From the NCBI GenBank assembly GCA_902806395.1, contig CADCWH010000131.1, positions 1 to 17,104 of the forward strand: a DNA stretch of 17,104 nucleotides, in the 5' to 3' direction. The stretch is from an uncultured Thermomicrobiales bacterium (GTDB lineage: Bacteria > Chloroflexota > Chloroflexia > Thermomicrobiales > UBA6265). A model generated the notes under the pieces. That model saw only the letters and a list, made by a program, of their open reading frames with translations, was not told the DNA's origin and made no database searches. A program made the position numbers and the translations under genes. This document shows positions 1-8,025 of the stretch, piece by piece; the stretch's first letter is position 1, and every line of letters begins with the position of its first letter.

Positions 1-291
1 CCACACAACGCCGGCGAGGAGATCGGGATGGCGGGCGTGGCCGAGCCGTCGACGGCCGCTTCACCGATCGTGTCTTCTGGCCTCGGCGGGGCGTCGGACG
101 GGACGCAGGTGCCGCACGGGTCTCCGACGGCCGTGCCGGGCAAGCCGATGGCTCCGATCGCCGGCGGGCCAAGCGGCAATAGTCCGCTGGCCGAGCAGGC
201 CATGGACCGGGGGTCCGGAGATCAAGTCGCCGATCCGTCGGAGGACCTGGCGCGAGTCGAGACCGACCCGCTAGCGGGCGACCAATCGTGA
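1..291 (+). CDS. C-terminal part of an unidentified Pro/Gly/Ser-rich protein (5' partial)
   Basis: The reading frame is open from the first base and reads PHNAGEEIG before the first ATG at position 28, so the gene probably begins left of the window. The visible 96 residues are rich in Gly, Pro, Ala, Ser and Asp with no recognisable domain, and look like a disordered tail. The stop codon overlaps the GTG start of the DUF952 gene (GTGA at 288-291), a common sign of translational coupling and the main reason to believe this frame. I do not recognise the family. If the upstream sequence does not continue the frame, the protein could instead start at the ATG at 28. Confidence 0.5.
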   Translation, partial: PHNAGEEIGMAGVAEPSTAASPIVSSGLGGASDGTQVPHGSPTAVPGKPMAPIAGGPSGNSPLAEQAMDRGSGDQVADPSEDLARVETDPLAGDQS

Positions 292-671
292 GTGTCGCCA
301 CCGGCCCGGCCGCGGATGAACGCGTGACCTATCTCCATCTCGTGCCGGAGCCTGTCTGGCGGGCCAATCAGCGTGAGGAGTATTTCCCCGAGGCGTTCGA
401 CCGGGAAGGGTTCATCCATTGCACCATCGGTGATGCCGAGCTGATCGCCGCTGCCAACCGGTTCTACGTCGAGGACCCGCGGTCGTTCCTGGTCCTGACC
501 CTTGACCCGGCCAGGATCACCTCCCCGGTCACCATCGAGGACCCGAGATCGGTCTTCCCCCACATCTTCGGTCCGTTGAACCGGGACGCCGTCATCGGGA
601 CGCGACGGATGTCGAGGGACGCTGGCGGGACCTTCTTGAGCATCGAACCTGCGGGGCCAATGGAACAGTAG
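288..671 (+). CDS. DUF952 domain-containing protein
   Basis: This 127-residue protein matches the small DUF952 family over nearly its full length. Family hallmarks visible here are an early YLHLV strand (residues 15-19), a Trp at 24, EGFIHC at 40-45, the helix around AAANRFY, and FPHIFGPLN at 90-98 followed by AVIG. Proteins of this family are cytosolic and of uncertain function; some are loosely annotated as glutathione S-transferase-like, which I would not rely on. The GTG start overlaps the stop of the upstream frame by four bases, so translation is probably coupled. An in-frame later start is possible, but residues 12 onward are needed for the domain. No signal peptide or membrane segment is seen. 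Confidence 0.85.
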   Translation: MSVATGPAADERVTYLHLVPEPVWRANQREEYFPEAFDREGFIHCTIGDAELIAAANRFYVEDPRSFLVLTLDPARITSPVTIEDPRSVFPHIFGPLNRDAVIGTRRMSRDAGGTFLSIEPAGPMEQ

Positions 672-783
672 CCCGCATGGAGGTTCCCCGGCCCGCGAGC
701 CCCCACACTAGCATCATCAGACGGACGATACCGGGAGGTTGCGAGGGCGATCGGCCGGGTTGGAGAGGGAGATCGGCTAGGTC

Positions 784-3051
784 GTGTTCGCGGGGATCGG
801 GCGGTTTGCCTATCGGCGCAGATGGTTCATCGTCGGGGTCTGGACCCTGCTGCTGCTGGGGGCGATCCCGGCAATCCTCAACATCGAGGATGTCCTGAAG
901 GTCGGCGGCTTCTCCTCGCCCGAGATCGAATCGGCCCGAGCCCGGGCGGCCCTCGAGCGGGATATCGGCCTCGCCCCATCCCAGATGGTCGTGCTGTACC
1001 AAAGCACGACACTGCGAAGTGATGACCCCCGCTTCCTCGATCAGGTGGAAGCCTCGCTCTCGGGCGTCCGAGAGTTGCCTCTCGTCACCGACGTCTTGTT
1101 GCCGTCCGAGGACGCCAGCCTGATCGCCCGCAGTGGCCGCCTCACCTACGCGCTCGTCGGCTTGAACCTGCCGCCGGAAGACGCCCAGCGCGAGGTCGAA
1201 CCGTTCCGGGCCGCGATGGTCGACCAGCCAGACCTGACCTATACCCTAGGCGGGGCACCCGTCTTTTACGCCGACATCGAGACGGTCAGCCAGCGCGACC
1301 TGCGGCGGGCCGAGCTGATCGCCTTCCCCTTCGCCCTCATCGCCCTCCTGGTCGTCTTCGGATCGGTGGTCGCCGCCGTGGTCCCGTTGCTGGTCGGGGG
1401 GCTCAGCGTGGCGGTAGTGCTCGCCGCCCTCTATGGGATCGGCCACGTCACCGACCTGTCGATCTTCGTCCTCAACCTCGCCTCGATGCTTGGACTGGGC
1501 CTGGCGGTGGACTATTCCCTCTTCGTTTCCAGCCGGTTCCGAGAGGAACTGGCTGCCAACGGCGGCGACGTGCCGAGGGCGATCGAGCGGTCGGTGGCGA
1601 TGGCCGGCAAGGCGGTCTTCTTCTCCGGTCTGACGGTGCTGATCGGACTGTCGGGACTCGTGTTCTTCTCGTTCATGTTCCTTCGCTCGGTCGGCATCGC
1701 CGGCACCGTCGTCGTGGCGATCGCCACCGTCGCCGCCCTGACCCTGCTGCCGGCCACCTTGGCCATCGTCGGCACCCGGATCAATCGCTATCCCCTCCCC
1801 GTTCCCGGTCGTCGCCGACGGGCGGAGGCGCGCCTCGCGGCCGGGGCCGACCACCACGATGGCAACTGGTCCCGATTGGCCCGGGGCGTGATGCGCCACC
1901 CCGTCCTGGTCCTGATCCCGACGCTGGCACTGCTCGTGACCCTGGGCCTCCCATTCCTCAACGTCAACGTCTCCTCGCCGGACGGGCGCATCCTGCCTCC
2001 CGACCTGGCCTCCCGGCAAGGGTTCGACCTGATATCGGCGGAGTTCGGGGCCGGGGAGATCTCGCCATTCCTGATCGCTGTCCAATCCCCGACCTCGGTC
2101 TACTCGGCCGAGAACGTCGCCGCCCTCGCCGCCCTCATCTCTCAACTCGAGGCGGACCCCCGCATCGTCCGGGTCCAGAGCATCGTCACCTACGGTGGTG
2201 ACCTCGCCGGGGAGTCCGGGGCCGTGGTGCTCGCGGGACGGCGGGCGCTCGAAGGCCTCGGCGTCGACACCGGCCTGGACCGACTCTCCTCCGACCGGGC
2301 CACGGCCGTGCTCGCCTACACCGATGCGGCGGCCAACGACCCGTCCAACAAAGACCTGCTCGCCGACATCCGCCGCGACATGCGCCCCGGCGGCGACCTG
2401 ACGATGTTGGTCGACGGCGGCACGGCCGAGATCGTCGATGTCGTGGACCTGATGTACCGGGACTTCCCCCGCGCCATCGTGCTGGTGATCGTCGCCACCT
2501 ATGTGGTGCTCATGATCCTGTTCCGCTCGGTGATCCTGCCCCTCAAGGCGATCCTGATGAACACGCTCTCGATCCTCGCGTCCTACGGTGCCCTGGTCTA
2601 TATCTTCCAGGAGGGGCACTTCGCCTCATTCTTCCGTTTCACGCCGCTGGGGTTCGTCGAAGCCTCGTTACCCGTGATCATGTTCTGCATCTTGTTCGGC
2701 CTCAGCATGGACTACGAGGTCTTCCTGCTCTCCCGGGTGCGGGAAGAGTGGGACCGGACCGGAGACAACGTCCAGAGCGTCGCCATCGGTCTCGAGCGCA
2801 GTGGCCGGATCATCACGAGCGCCGCCCTGATCGTGGTGGTCGTCACGTCCTCGTTCATCAGTGCGGACGTGATCCTGATCAAGACCCTGGGCCTCGGCAT
2901 CGCCATCGCCGTCTTCCTCGACGCCACGATCGTTCGGGCCCTGCTCGTCCCGGCGACGATGCGCCTGCTTGGCCACTGGAACTGGTGGATGCCTACTCGA
3001 CTCGGCCGCTTGCTGCCCGATCGCAACTTGATCGAAGAACCCGCCCCCTGA
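784..3051 (+). CDS. MMPL/RND-family membrane transporter
   Basis: A 755-residue integral membrane protein with the duplicated MMPL layout. It has one helix (about 14-34), a large outside domain (36-177) and a bundle of five helices (about 178-325). A second helix (about 372-394), a second outside domain and five more helices (from about 561) follow. The paired Asp-Tyr residues that serve as the proton relay in MmpL3-type exporters are present in both halves: GLAVDYSLF with D243-Y244, and GLSMDYEVF with D643-Y644. Each is followed by the usual SRFREE/SRVREE segment. The family uses the proton gradient to export lipids or other hydrophobic molecules; the substrate here is unknown. The GTG start is preceded by a purine-rich GAGAGGGAG at 763-771, which is somewhat distant. 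The AttH-like gene starts 45 bases downstream on the same strand, suggesting co-transcription. The length is normal for bacterial MMPL proteins. Confidence 0.93.
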   Translation: MFAGIGRFAYRRRWFIVGVWTLLLLGAIPAILNIEDVLKVGGFSSPEIESARARAALERDIGLAPSQMVVLYQSTTLRSDDPRFLDQVEASLSGVRELPLVTDVLLPSEDASLIARSGRLTYALVGLNLPPEDAQREVEPFRAAMVDQPDLTYTLGGAPVFYADIETVSQRDLRRAELIAFPFALIALLVVFGSVVAAVVPLLVGGLSVAVVLAALYGIGHVTDLSIFVLNLASMLGLGLAVDYSLFVSSRFREELAANGGDVPRAIERSVAMAGKAVFFSGLTVLIGLSGLVFFSFMFLRSVGIAGTVVVAIATVAALTLLPATLAIVGTRINRYPLPVPGRRRRAEARLAAGADHHDGNWSRLARGVMRHPVLVLIPTLALLVTLGLPFLNVNVSSPDGRILPPDLASRQGFDLISAEFGAGEISPFLIAVQSPTSVYSAENVAALAALISQLEADPRIVRVQSIVTYGGDLAGESGAVVLAGRRALEGLGVDTGLDRLSSDRATAVLAYTDAAANDPSNKDLLADIRRDMRPGGDLTMLVDGGTAEIVDVVDLMYRDFPRAIVLVIVATYVVLMILFRSVILPLKAILMNTLSILASYGALVYIFQEGHFASFFRFTPLGFVEASLPVIMFCILFGLSMDYEVFLLSRVREEWDRTGDNVQSVAIGLERSGRIITSAALIVVVVTSSFISADVILIKTLGLGIAIAVFLDATIVRALLVPATMRLLGHWNWWMPTRLGRLLPDRNLIEEPAP

Positions 3052-3096
3052 CAGGCTTGCCCTTCACTGTCGATCACCCCGGAACGGAGTCGCCCC

Positions 3097-4203
3097 ATGT
3101 CCCCCCGACCCATCCCGCCGCGCCCGATCCGCCGCCGGACGTTCCTGGCGAGCGCCACCATTGCCTTGGCCTCGACGGGCCAGTGGATCTCGAGCCCGCT
3201 AACGTCGGTGCTGGCCACCCAGGCTACCCCGTTCGCCGAGGCGTCGCCCGGCATCGACGACGCGCCTGACCCCGTGACATTCCCACGGGACGACGCGGCA
3301 CACGCCGCCGCGGTCGAGTGGTGGTACTACACCGGACACCTCTTCGCCCCGGACGGGCGTCGATTCGGATTCGAGCAGGTGGTCTTCAAGGGAGAACAGG
3401 GCGGCACGATCGGGTATGCCTCGCACGCCGCGATCACCGACGGCACGGCTGGCAAATTCATCTACGACCAGCGCCTCGCCGGACCCGAGACGGCCCAACC
3501 AGGCCCCGGGTTCAACCTGGTCATCGGGGACTGGGTGATGCGCGGTGAGGGTGGCGAGGACCGCCTCCGGATGACCCTCCCCGGCTATGCGATGGCCGTC
3601 ACGGTGACCGCGACGAAGCCGCCCGCCCTCCACGACGGTGACGGTTACATCGACTACGGCAATGGTCAGGCGTCCTACTACTACTCTCGGACCAGGATGG
3701 TCGTCGAAGGCATCCTCGACGTCGGCGGAGAGGCGCTGGCCGTCACCGGCGAGGCCTGGATGGACCACCAATGGGGCGACTTCGACACCTTCTCGGGTGG
3801 GGGATGGGACTGGTACAGCATCCAGCTCGAAGATGGCTACGACGTGATGCTCTACCTGATCAATGCACCAGACGGGACCCCGATCATCATTGACGGCTCG
3901 CTGGTGGACCCGGACGGGGCTCTGACGGTCCTCGACGGCGACGACTTTACGATCGAAGCGACTGATTCCTGGACCAGCGACGCGACTGGGATCACGTACC
4001 CCTCCGGCTGGGAGGTGTCGCTGCCGCGGGAGGGTTTGATCCTCGCCCTCGTGCCGACCCTGCCCGAGCAGGAACTGGACACCACGGCCACTACCGGGGT
4101 GATCTACTGGGAGGGCGAAGTCACCGTCGAGGGCGAGCGGGACGAGGCACCGATCGCCGGTCTTGGGTATGTCGAACTTACCGGCTACGGGGAGCGATCA
4201 TGA
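3097..4203 (+). CDS. Tat-exported AttH/CrtC-like lipocalin-fold protein
   Basis: A 368-residue protein with a twin-arginine type leader: RRRTFL at residues 12-17, then a hydrophobic stretch and probable cleavage near residue 40-45. The mature part carries signatures of the carotenoid 1,2-hydratase/AttH superfamily: EWWYYTGHL at 74-82, the central GEAWMDHQWGDF (W221, D223, H224, Q225), and a C-terminal GVIYWEGEVTVEG with GYVELTGYG. Such proteins have two lipocalin-like barrels. Members are often annotated as secreted hydrolase or hydroxyneurosporene synthase, but true carotenoid hydration is not implied, and no carotenoid genes are visible. AttH homologues are often encoded beside exporters, and here the gene follows an MMPL exporter by 45 bases. 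CGGAG at 3085-3089 is a well-placed ribosome binding site. The stop overlaps the next gene's start (ATGA). A role in binding or converting a lipid outside the membrane is inference. Confidence 0.88.
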   Translation: MSPRPIPPRPIRRRTFLASATIALASTGQWISSPLTSVLATQATPFAEASPGIDDAPDPVTFPRDDAAHAAAVEWWYYTGHLFAPDGRRFGFEQVVFKGEQGGTIGYASHAAITDGTAGKFIYDQRLAGPETAQPGPGFNLVIGDWVMRGEGGEDRLRMTLPGYAMAVTVTATKPPALHDGDGYIDYGNGQASYYYSRTRMVVEGILDVGGEALAVTGEAWMDHQWGDFDTFSGGGWDWYSIQLEDGYDVMLYLINAPDGTPIIIDGSLVDPDGALTVLDGDDFTIEATDSWTSDATGITYPSGWEVSLPREGLILALVPTLPEQELDTTATTGVIYWEGEVTVEGERDEAPIAGLGYVELTGYGERS

Positions 4204-5450
4204 GTGGCATATCACCGGCGCACGGCGGCAGCACGCCCGCGGACACCTCCTCCACAGTCGGCGACTGGCCCGCCGACCTGCCGGGAACCGATTGGCAAGG
4301 ACACGACTGGACCCGAGCCCGACGCTACCGGCGAGTTCGGATGGCGACCGGCGCGGCGAGCCTGGCGATCTCCGTCGCCCGGGACGCCTGGCTGGCATTC
4401 GGTGGCCGTTCGGCGGCGTTGAAGCGTGGGACCGATGCCCGATCCCCTCACCCCGCGCTCCGTGACGCGGTGTTCGTCACGTCCCTCTCGGCGGGGGAAT
4501 GGGCGGCGGGCTTGCCGGTCGGGTTCGCGCTCGGTCACCTGGTCGAACGCTCCTTCGGCCTCACCCGGCAGAGCCCACGCGGCTGGCTCGGGGAGCGCGC
4601 CAAGGGGTTCGCGCTCGGGACCGCGATCCAAATGCCGCTCACCCTGGGGGTGTTCGCGGTCGTCCGGCGCCGGCCCGACGACTGGTGGCTCGTCCTCGCG
4701 GGCGGGGCACTGCCGCTAACGGTGCTGGCGACCTACGCCGGGCCAGTCCTGATCGCGCCCCGCTTCAACCGCTACGTCCCAGTCGAGGACCCGGCCTTGA
4801 CCGACCGGATCACCGCCCTGGCCGAGCGGGCCGATGTCCCCATATCGGCGGTATACCGGATGGACATGAGCCGCCAGAGCGAAAAGGCCAACGCATTCTT
4901 TACCGGGATCGGAGCCACCAAGCGAATCGTGCTGGCCGATACCTTGATGGATCGCTTCGCACCGGACGAGGTCGAGGCCGTGGTCGCCCACGAGTTTGGT
5001 CACCAGGTCCACGGCGACATCTGGCGCCTGACCGCCATCACCGGCGCCGCCGGCTTCGCCCTCACCTGGGGCATACGGGTGACCCTGTCCCGACTCCTGC
5101 CCGCGACCGCGGCCCGCACCGGCGTGCGGTCCCCCGGCGATGTCGCCGGGCTGCCACTGTGGTCCCTAGCTGGTTTGCTCCAGGCGGCGATGCTCGGCCC
5201 CGCCTTCGCCGCCTACAGCCGTGCGATCGAGCGGCGGGCTGACCGCTTCGCCATCGGCCTCACGGGCGACGGTCCGGCCTATGCCCGGGCGATGGTCCGC
5301 CTCGCTCACCAGAACATGAGTGACCCCGCCCCACCGCGATGGCTGGTCCGGGCGATTGCCACCCACCCGCCCGTATCGGAGCGCGTCGCCGAAGCACTGG
5401 CGACCGGCAGCGCTCACACTCCCGGCGACGCGGCAGCCGGTAGTCGCTAA
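4200..5450 (+). CDS. M48 family (Ste24-like) membrane zinc metallopeptidase
   Basis: A 416-residue polytopic membrane protein of the M48 family, closest in layout to CAAX prenyl protease 1 (Ste24). The zinc motif HEFGH is at 264-268 (H264, H268 ligands, E265 catalytic base). The third ligand is probably E344 in IERRADRFA, with the family's E-x3-D spacing to D348. The segment NAFFTGIGATKRIVLADTLMD just before the zinc site is typical of the Ste24 group. Hydrophobic helices lie around 95-115, 140-160 and 165-185 and on both sides of the zinc motif. The first 40 residues are hydrophilic and unlike the core, so an internal start cannot be excluded. The start overlaps the AttH-like stop by four bases, implying coupled translation. 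Bacterial Ste24-like proteases act in membrane protein quality control; the substrate here is unknown. Confidence 0.92.
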   Translation: MSGISPAHGGSTPADTSSTVGDWPADLPGTDWQGHDWTRARRYRRVRMATGAASLAISVARDAWLAFGGRSAALKRGTDARSPHPALRDAVFVTSLSAGEWAAGLPVGFALGHLVERSFGLTRQSPRGWLGERAKGFALGTAIQMPLTLGVFAVVRRRPDDWWLVLAGGALPLTVLATYAGPVLIAPRFNRYVPVEDPALTDRITALAERADVPISAVYRMDMSRQSEKANAFFTGIGATKRIVLADTLMDRFAPDEVEAVVAHEFGHQVHGDIWRLTAITGAAGFALTWGIRVTLSRLLPATAARTGVRSPGDVAGLPLWSLAGLLQAAMLGPAFAAYSRAIERRADRFAIGLTGDGPAYARAMVRLAHQNMSDPAPPRWLVRAIATHPPVSERVAEALATGSAHTPGDAAAGSR

Positions 5451-5481
5451 ATTCGGCCCCTGGGACGGATTGGGCGAGTAG

Positions 5482-5491
5482 GCTAGAATCG
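5482..5491 (+). promoter_or_regulatory. Possible -10 element before the small gene at 5522
   Basis: GCTAGAATCG contains TAGAAT (5484-5489), a good -10 hexamer in a very GC-rich region, 32 bases before the GTG start of the following gene. No convincing -35 is visible at 16-18 bases upstream. The same flanks (GCTA......TCG) recur at two other gene starts in this window. Confidence 0.27.
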
Positions 5492-5521
5492 CCCGGCGAG
5501 CGGCTACCGTGGGGGTACGAC

Positions 5522-5839
5522 GTGGGGACCGATGTCATGAGGCGCGCGGACGAAGGTGACACCTTCGTGTGGAGGAAAGGCCGTGCCGAGGTGATCGTGG
5601 CCCGGGAAGGGGCTGGTTGGCTGGTGCTCTATATCTCGGCCGGTCGCTTGCTCGGGCCGCCCCAGATCCTGCACGAGGGTCGGCACCGCCAGCCCAACCA
5701 CGCCGCCTGGGACGTGATGGCCCGGGTGATCCGCGCCTCCCGCGACGAGGAGGAGGGCATGCGGGTCGCCCGCGATGCGACCCGTTGGATGCGCGAGCGC
5801 ACCTCTGGCCCGGACGCCTCGCCAGATGTCCGGGGATGA
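5522..5839 (+). CDS. Small hypothetical protein
   Basis: A 105-residue protein with no family I recognise. The middle reads like a compact alpha/beta fold: a strand-rich half (TFVWRKGRAEVIVAREG, then WLVLYISAGRL), followed by a helical half rich in Arg and Glu that ends near RWMRERT. It has no signal peptide, membrane helix or cysteine motif. The GTG at 5522 is preceded by a G-rich GTGGGGGT; an in-frame ATG at 5537 is an alternative start. Spacing from M48 (71 bases, with a -10-like TAGAAT) suggests its own promoter. Codon use matches the neighbours, and the frame sits neatly in an otherwise unexplained gap, so it is probably real. Confidence 0.62.
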   Translation: MGTDVMRRADEGDTFVWRKGRAEVIVAREGAGWLVLYISAGRLLGPPQILHEGRHRQPNHAAWDVMARVIRASRDEEEGMRVARDATRWMRERTSGPDASPDVRG

Positions 5840-5965
5840 ACGAGCACCGCGGGGACTGCCGGACGACCACCGGCCCGATCGATACTCGCGCGGCTTCTGC
5901 CGTTCCGGCCACGACTTGCTGGAGAGGGTCCGCGGCGTACGGCTCCGACCCGCCGCTGGCCGGCC

Positions 5966-6865
5966 GTGCCTGAGTTACCCGAGGTCGAAACGGCACGCCG
6001 CTACCTCGAGCGAGACGTGGTCGGTCTCCGGTTGGAGGCCATTGCCGTCCGTTTGCCCAAACTGTTGCGCGATTCGCCCCTGCCTGACTCGGCGATCCTG
6101 GTCGGACGTGACCTCCTGGGAGTGCACCGTCGGGCGAAGGTCCTCTGGCTCGACTTCTCGGGTGACCTGACGTTGATGATGCACCTGAGGCTGGCGGGCC
6201 AGATCGCGGTCTTCCGACCGGATGGCACACGGGCGGTCGCCGGACATCCCGTCCCCGCTCCGGCCGGTCCCTACCCGCATAAGGTCACCCACGCCGACTT
6301 GCGGTTCTCGGGCGGGACCGTTGTCCACTACAGCGACGTGCGTCAGTTCGGCTGGTGGCGAGTGCTGCCGACGGGTGCGGTCGGGGAGACGGTCGGGGGG
6401 TTCGACTTCGGCCCGGAGGCCATCGGCGACGAGATCGTCACCGGTCCCTGGCTACGGGAGCGGTTCGGCCGACGGGGAGTTCCGGTGAAGGCGCTCCTCC
6501 TCGACCAGTCGGTCGTCGCCGGGCTCGGCAACATCTACGTCGACGAGGCTCTCCACGCGGCACGGGTCCACCCGGCGCGGCCAGCGTCGTCCCTGGATGA
6601 CGGGGAACTCGACCGCCTGGCCGAGACGATCCCCTGGTCATTGCGGGAGGGGATCGCGCAGGGCGGGGCTAAGATCATCCACCAACGCGCCTATCCCATC
6701 GACGGTTTCCCGGCGATCCACGCGCGGGAGGGCGAGCCCTGCCTAAACTGCGGCGGACCGATCACCAAGACGCGAGTGGGGGGACGCGGCACCTACGTCT
6801 GCCTCACCTGCCAACCCGCGCCCGCCTCACGAGGTACCGACGAAGCGGTCGCCGATCCGAGCTAG
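5966..6865 (+). CDS. mutM: Formamidopyrimidine-DNA glycosylase (Fpg/MutM)
   Basis: A 299-residue bifunctional DNA glycosylase/AP lyase that removes oxidised purines such as 8-oxoguanine. The start is fixed by the enzyme's chemistry: after Met removal the N-terminus is PELPEVET, with the catalytic Pro and Glu as residues 2-3. The conserved Lys is K58 in RRAKVLWLDF. Also visible are MHLRLAGQ, HADLRFSGG, DVRQFGWW and the helix-two-turn-helix segment GLGNIYVDEALHAARVHP. The C-terminal zinc finger is C259-x2-C262-x16-C279-x2-C282, with the DNA-binding Arg in GGRGTYVC. All catalytic parts are present. The GTG start has no clear Shine-Dalgarno sequence, so translation may depend on coupling to something upstream. 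The stop overlaps the convergent M42 stop. Confidence 0.97.
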   Translation: MPELPEVETARRYLERDVVGLRLEAIAVRLPKLLRDSPLPDSAILVGRDLLGVHRRAKVLWLDFSGDLTLMMHLRLAGQIAVFRPDGTRAVAGHPVPAPAGPYPHKVTHADLRFSGGTVVHYSDVRQFGWWRVLPTGAVGETVGGFDFGPEAIGDEIVTGPWLRERFGRRGVPVKALLLDQSVVAGLGNIYVDEALHAARVHPARPASSLDDGELDRLAETIPWSLREGIAQGGAKIIHQRAYPIDGFPAIHAREGEPCLNCGGPITKTRVGGRGTYVCLTCQPAPASRGTDEAVADPS

Positions 6866-7941
6866 GGCCGGAAATCGGCCTCCGGAGTGATCGTCCGGAC
6901 ATAGGCGGCGATCAGGGACGCGGCGGCGGCGAGGTCGGCGAGGCTGACGATCTCGTTCGGCGAGTGCATGTACCGGTTCGGGATCGAGACCAGGCCGGTC
7001 GCCGTGCCCGGGCCCGCCGAGATCATCGCGTCGGCGTCGGTACCGCTGGTCCGCGGCGCGCCCTGGACCGGGCAGTCCATCGACAGGTCTGTCGCCGCCC
7101 GGCGCAGGCCAGCGAACACGACCGGGTTGATCGAGGCACCACGGGTGAGGACCGGTCCGCCACCCAGGCGGACTTCGCCATCGCTCTTCTTGTCGGCGTC
7201 CGGGTAGTCGCTGGCGTGGGTGACGTCGATCGCGATCGCCACCGTCGGCGCGAGGCGCACCGCCGCCGTCTTCGCCCCGGCGAAGGAGATCTCCTCCTGG
7301 GTCGCGGCCAACGCGACCACCTCCACCCCGGCGGGAGGGTCGGTGGCCAGCAGGCGCAGCGCCTCCAGGGCCACGAATGTCCCCACGCGGTTATCCAGTG
7401 CCCGCGCCACGACCAAGTCGTCGGTGAGCTGCATGAACGGGGCCTCGATCACTGCCGGGTCGCCCGGTGTCACCTTCTCCAGCGCCGCGGCCCGATCGGT
7501 CGCCCCGATGTCGATCCACAGGTCCCGCAGTTTCGTCGCCTTGCCATCGTCATCGCGCCGGACGATATGGGCCGCCTTCCGCCCGATCACGCCCGCGACC
7601 GGTCCGCCCGCCCCGGCGATCCGGACCCGTTGTCCGGGGAGCACCTGGGCATCCCACCCCCCGATCCCGTCAAACCACAGGAAGCCCTTCTCGTCGATAT
7701 GGGTGACGAGCAACCCGATCTCGTCGATATGCCCTTCGATCACGACGATGGGCTTCGGCGCGTCGGCCTCCCCGGCGCGACCCGGTGGCAACCTGGCGTA
7801 GGAGTTGCCGAGGACATCGCGGTCCACGGTGGCGAACGTCTCGGCCTCGCGACGCCATACGCCGGCCGCCTCTGACTCGTACCCGGAGGGGGACGCGGCG
7901 TCGAGCAGGGCGCGGAGAAAGTTGATCGCGCGTTCTTCCAT
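6862..7941 (-). CDS. M42 family metallo-aminopeptidase
   Basis: A 359-residue cytosolic dinuclear metallopeptidase of the M42 family (glutamyl aminopeptidase/tetrahedral aminopeptidase/FrvX group), which forms large oligomers and trims peptides. Expected metal ligands are all present: H71 in EGHIDEIG, D183 in ALDNRVG, E217 after the catalytic E216 in TQEEISFAGA, D239 in AIDVTHASD, and H326 in YMHSPNE. The PDZ-like dimerisation insert covers about residues 75-170. GGAG lies seven bases before the ATG, supporting this start. It reads in the same direction as the SGNH-like gene 84 bases upstream. Its stop shares bases with the mutM stop. M42 members are sometimes misnamed endoglucanase or cellulase M; peptidase is the better call. 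Confidence 0.93.
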   Translation of the reverse strand: MEERAINFLRALLDAASPSGYESEAAGVWRREAETFATVDRDVLGNSYARLPPGRAGEADAPKPIVVIEGHIDEIGLLVTHIDEKGFLWFDGIGGWDAQVLPGQRVRIAGAGGPVAGVIGRKAAHIVRRDDDGKATKLRDLWIDIGATDRAAALEKVTPGDPAVIEAPFMQLTDDLVVARALDNRVGTFVALEALRLLATDPPAGVEVVALAATQEEISFAGAKTAAVRLAPTVAIAIDVTHASDYPDADKKSDGEVRLGGGPVLTRGASINPVVFAGLRRAATDLSMDCPVQGAPRTSGTDADAMISAGPGTATGLVSIPNRYMHSPNEIVSLADLAAAASLIAAYVRTITPEADFRP

Positions 7942-8025
7942 CGGGTCACTCCATGGCGTGTGGTCTTGGGGCGTCGATCACGGCGTGGCAGTTGGGTCCG
8001 GCGTGCAGTCCAAGGCGAGTCGGGG

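Noticed and set aside
1246..2619. 457-codon minus-strand frame opposite the MMPL gene
   Set aside because: Its product is a His/Asp/Gly/Arg-rich sequence with no fold signature, typical of the antisense of a high-GC membrane protein gene. The + strand has clear MMPL motifs.
4499..5242. 247-codon alternative frame inside the M48 gene
   Set aside because: Arg/Pro/Gly-rich shadow; the M48 frame carries HEFGH and the Ste24-type segments.
5535..6230. 231-codon minus-strand frame opposite the small gene and the mutM start
   Set aside because: Arg/Pro/Ser/Gly-rich with no domain, and it overlaps the well-supported mutM start.
6964..7875. 303-codon plus-strand frame opposite the M42 gene
   Set aside because: Arg/Asp/His-rich shadow; all M42 metal ligands lie on the minus strand.
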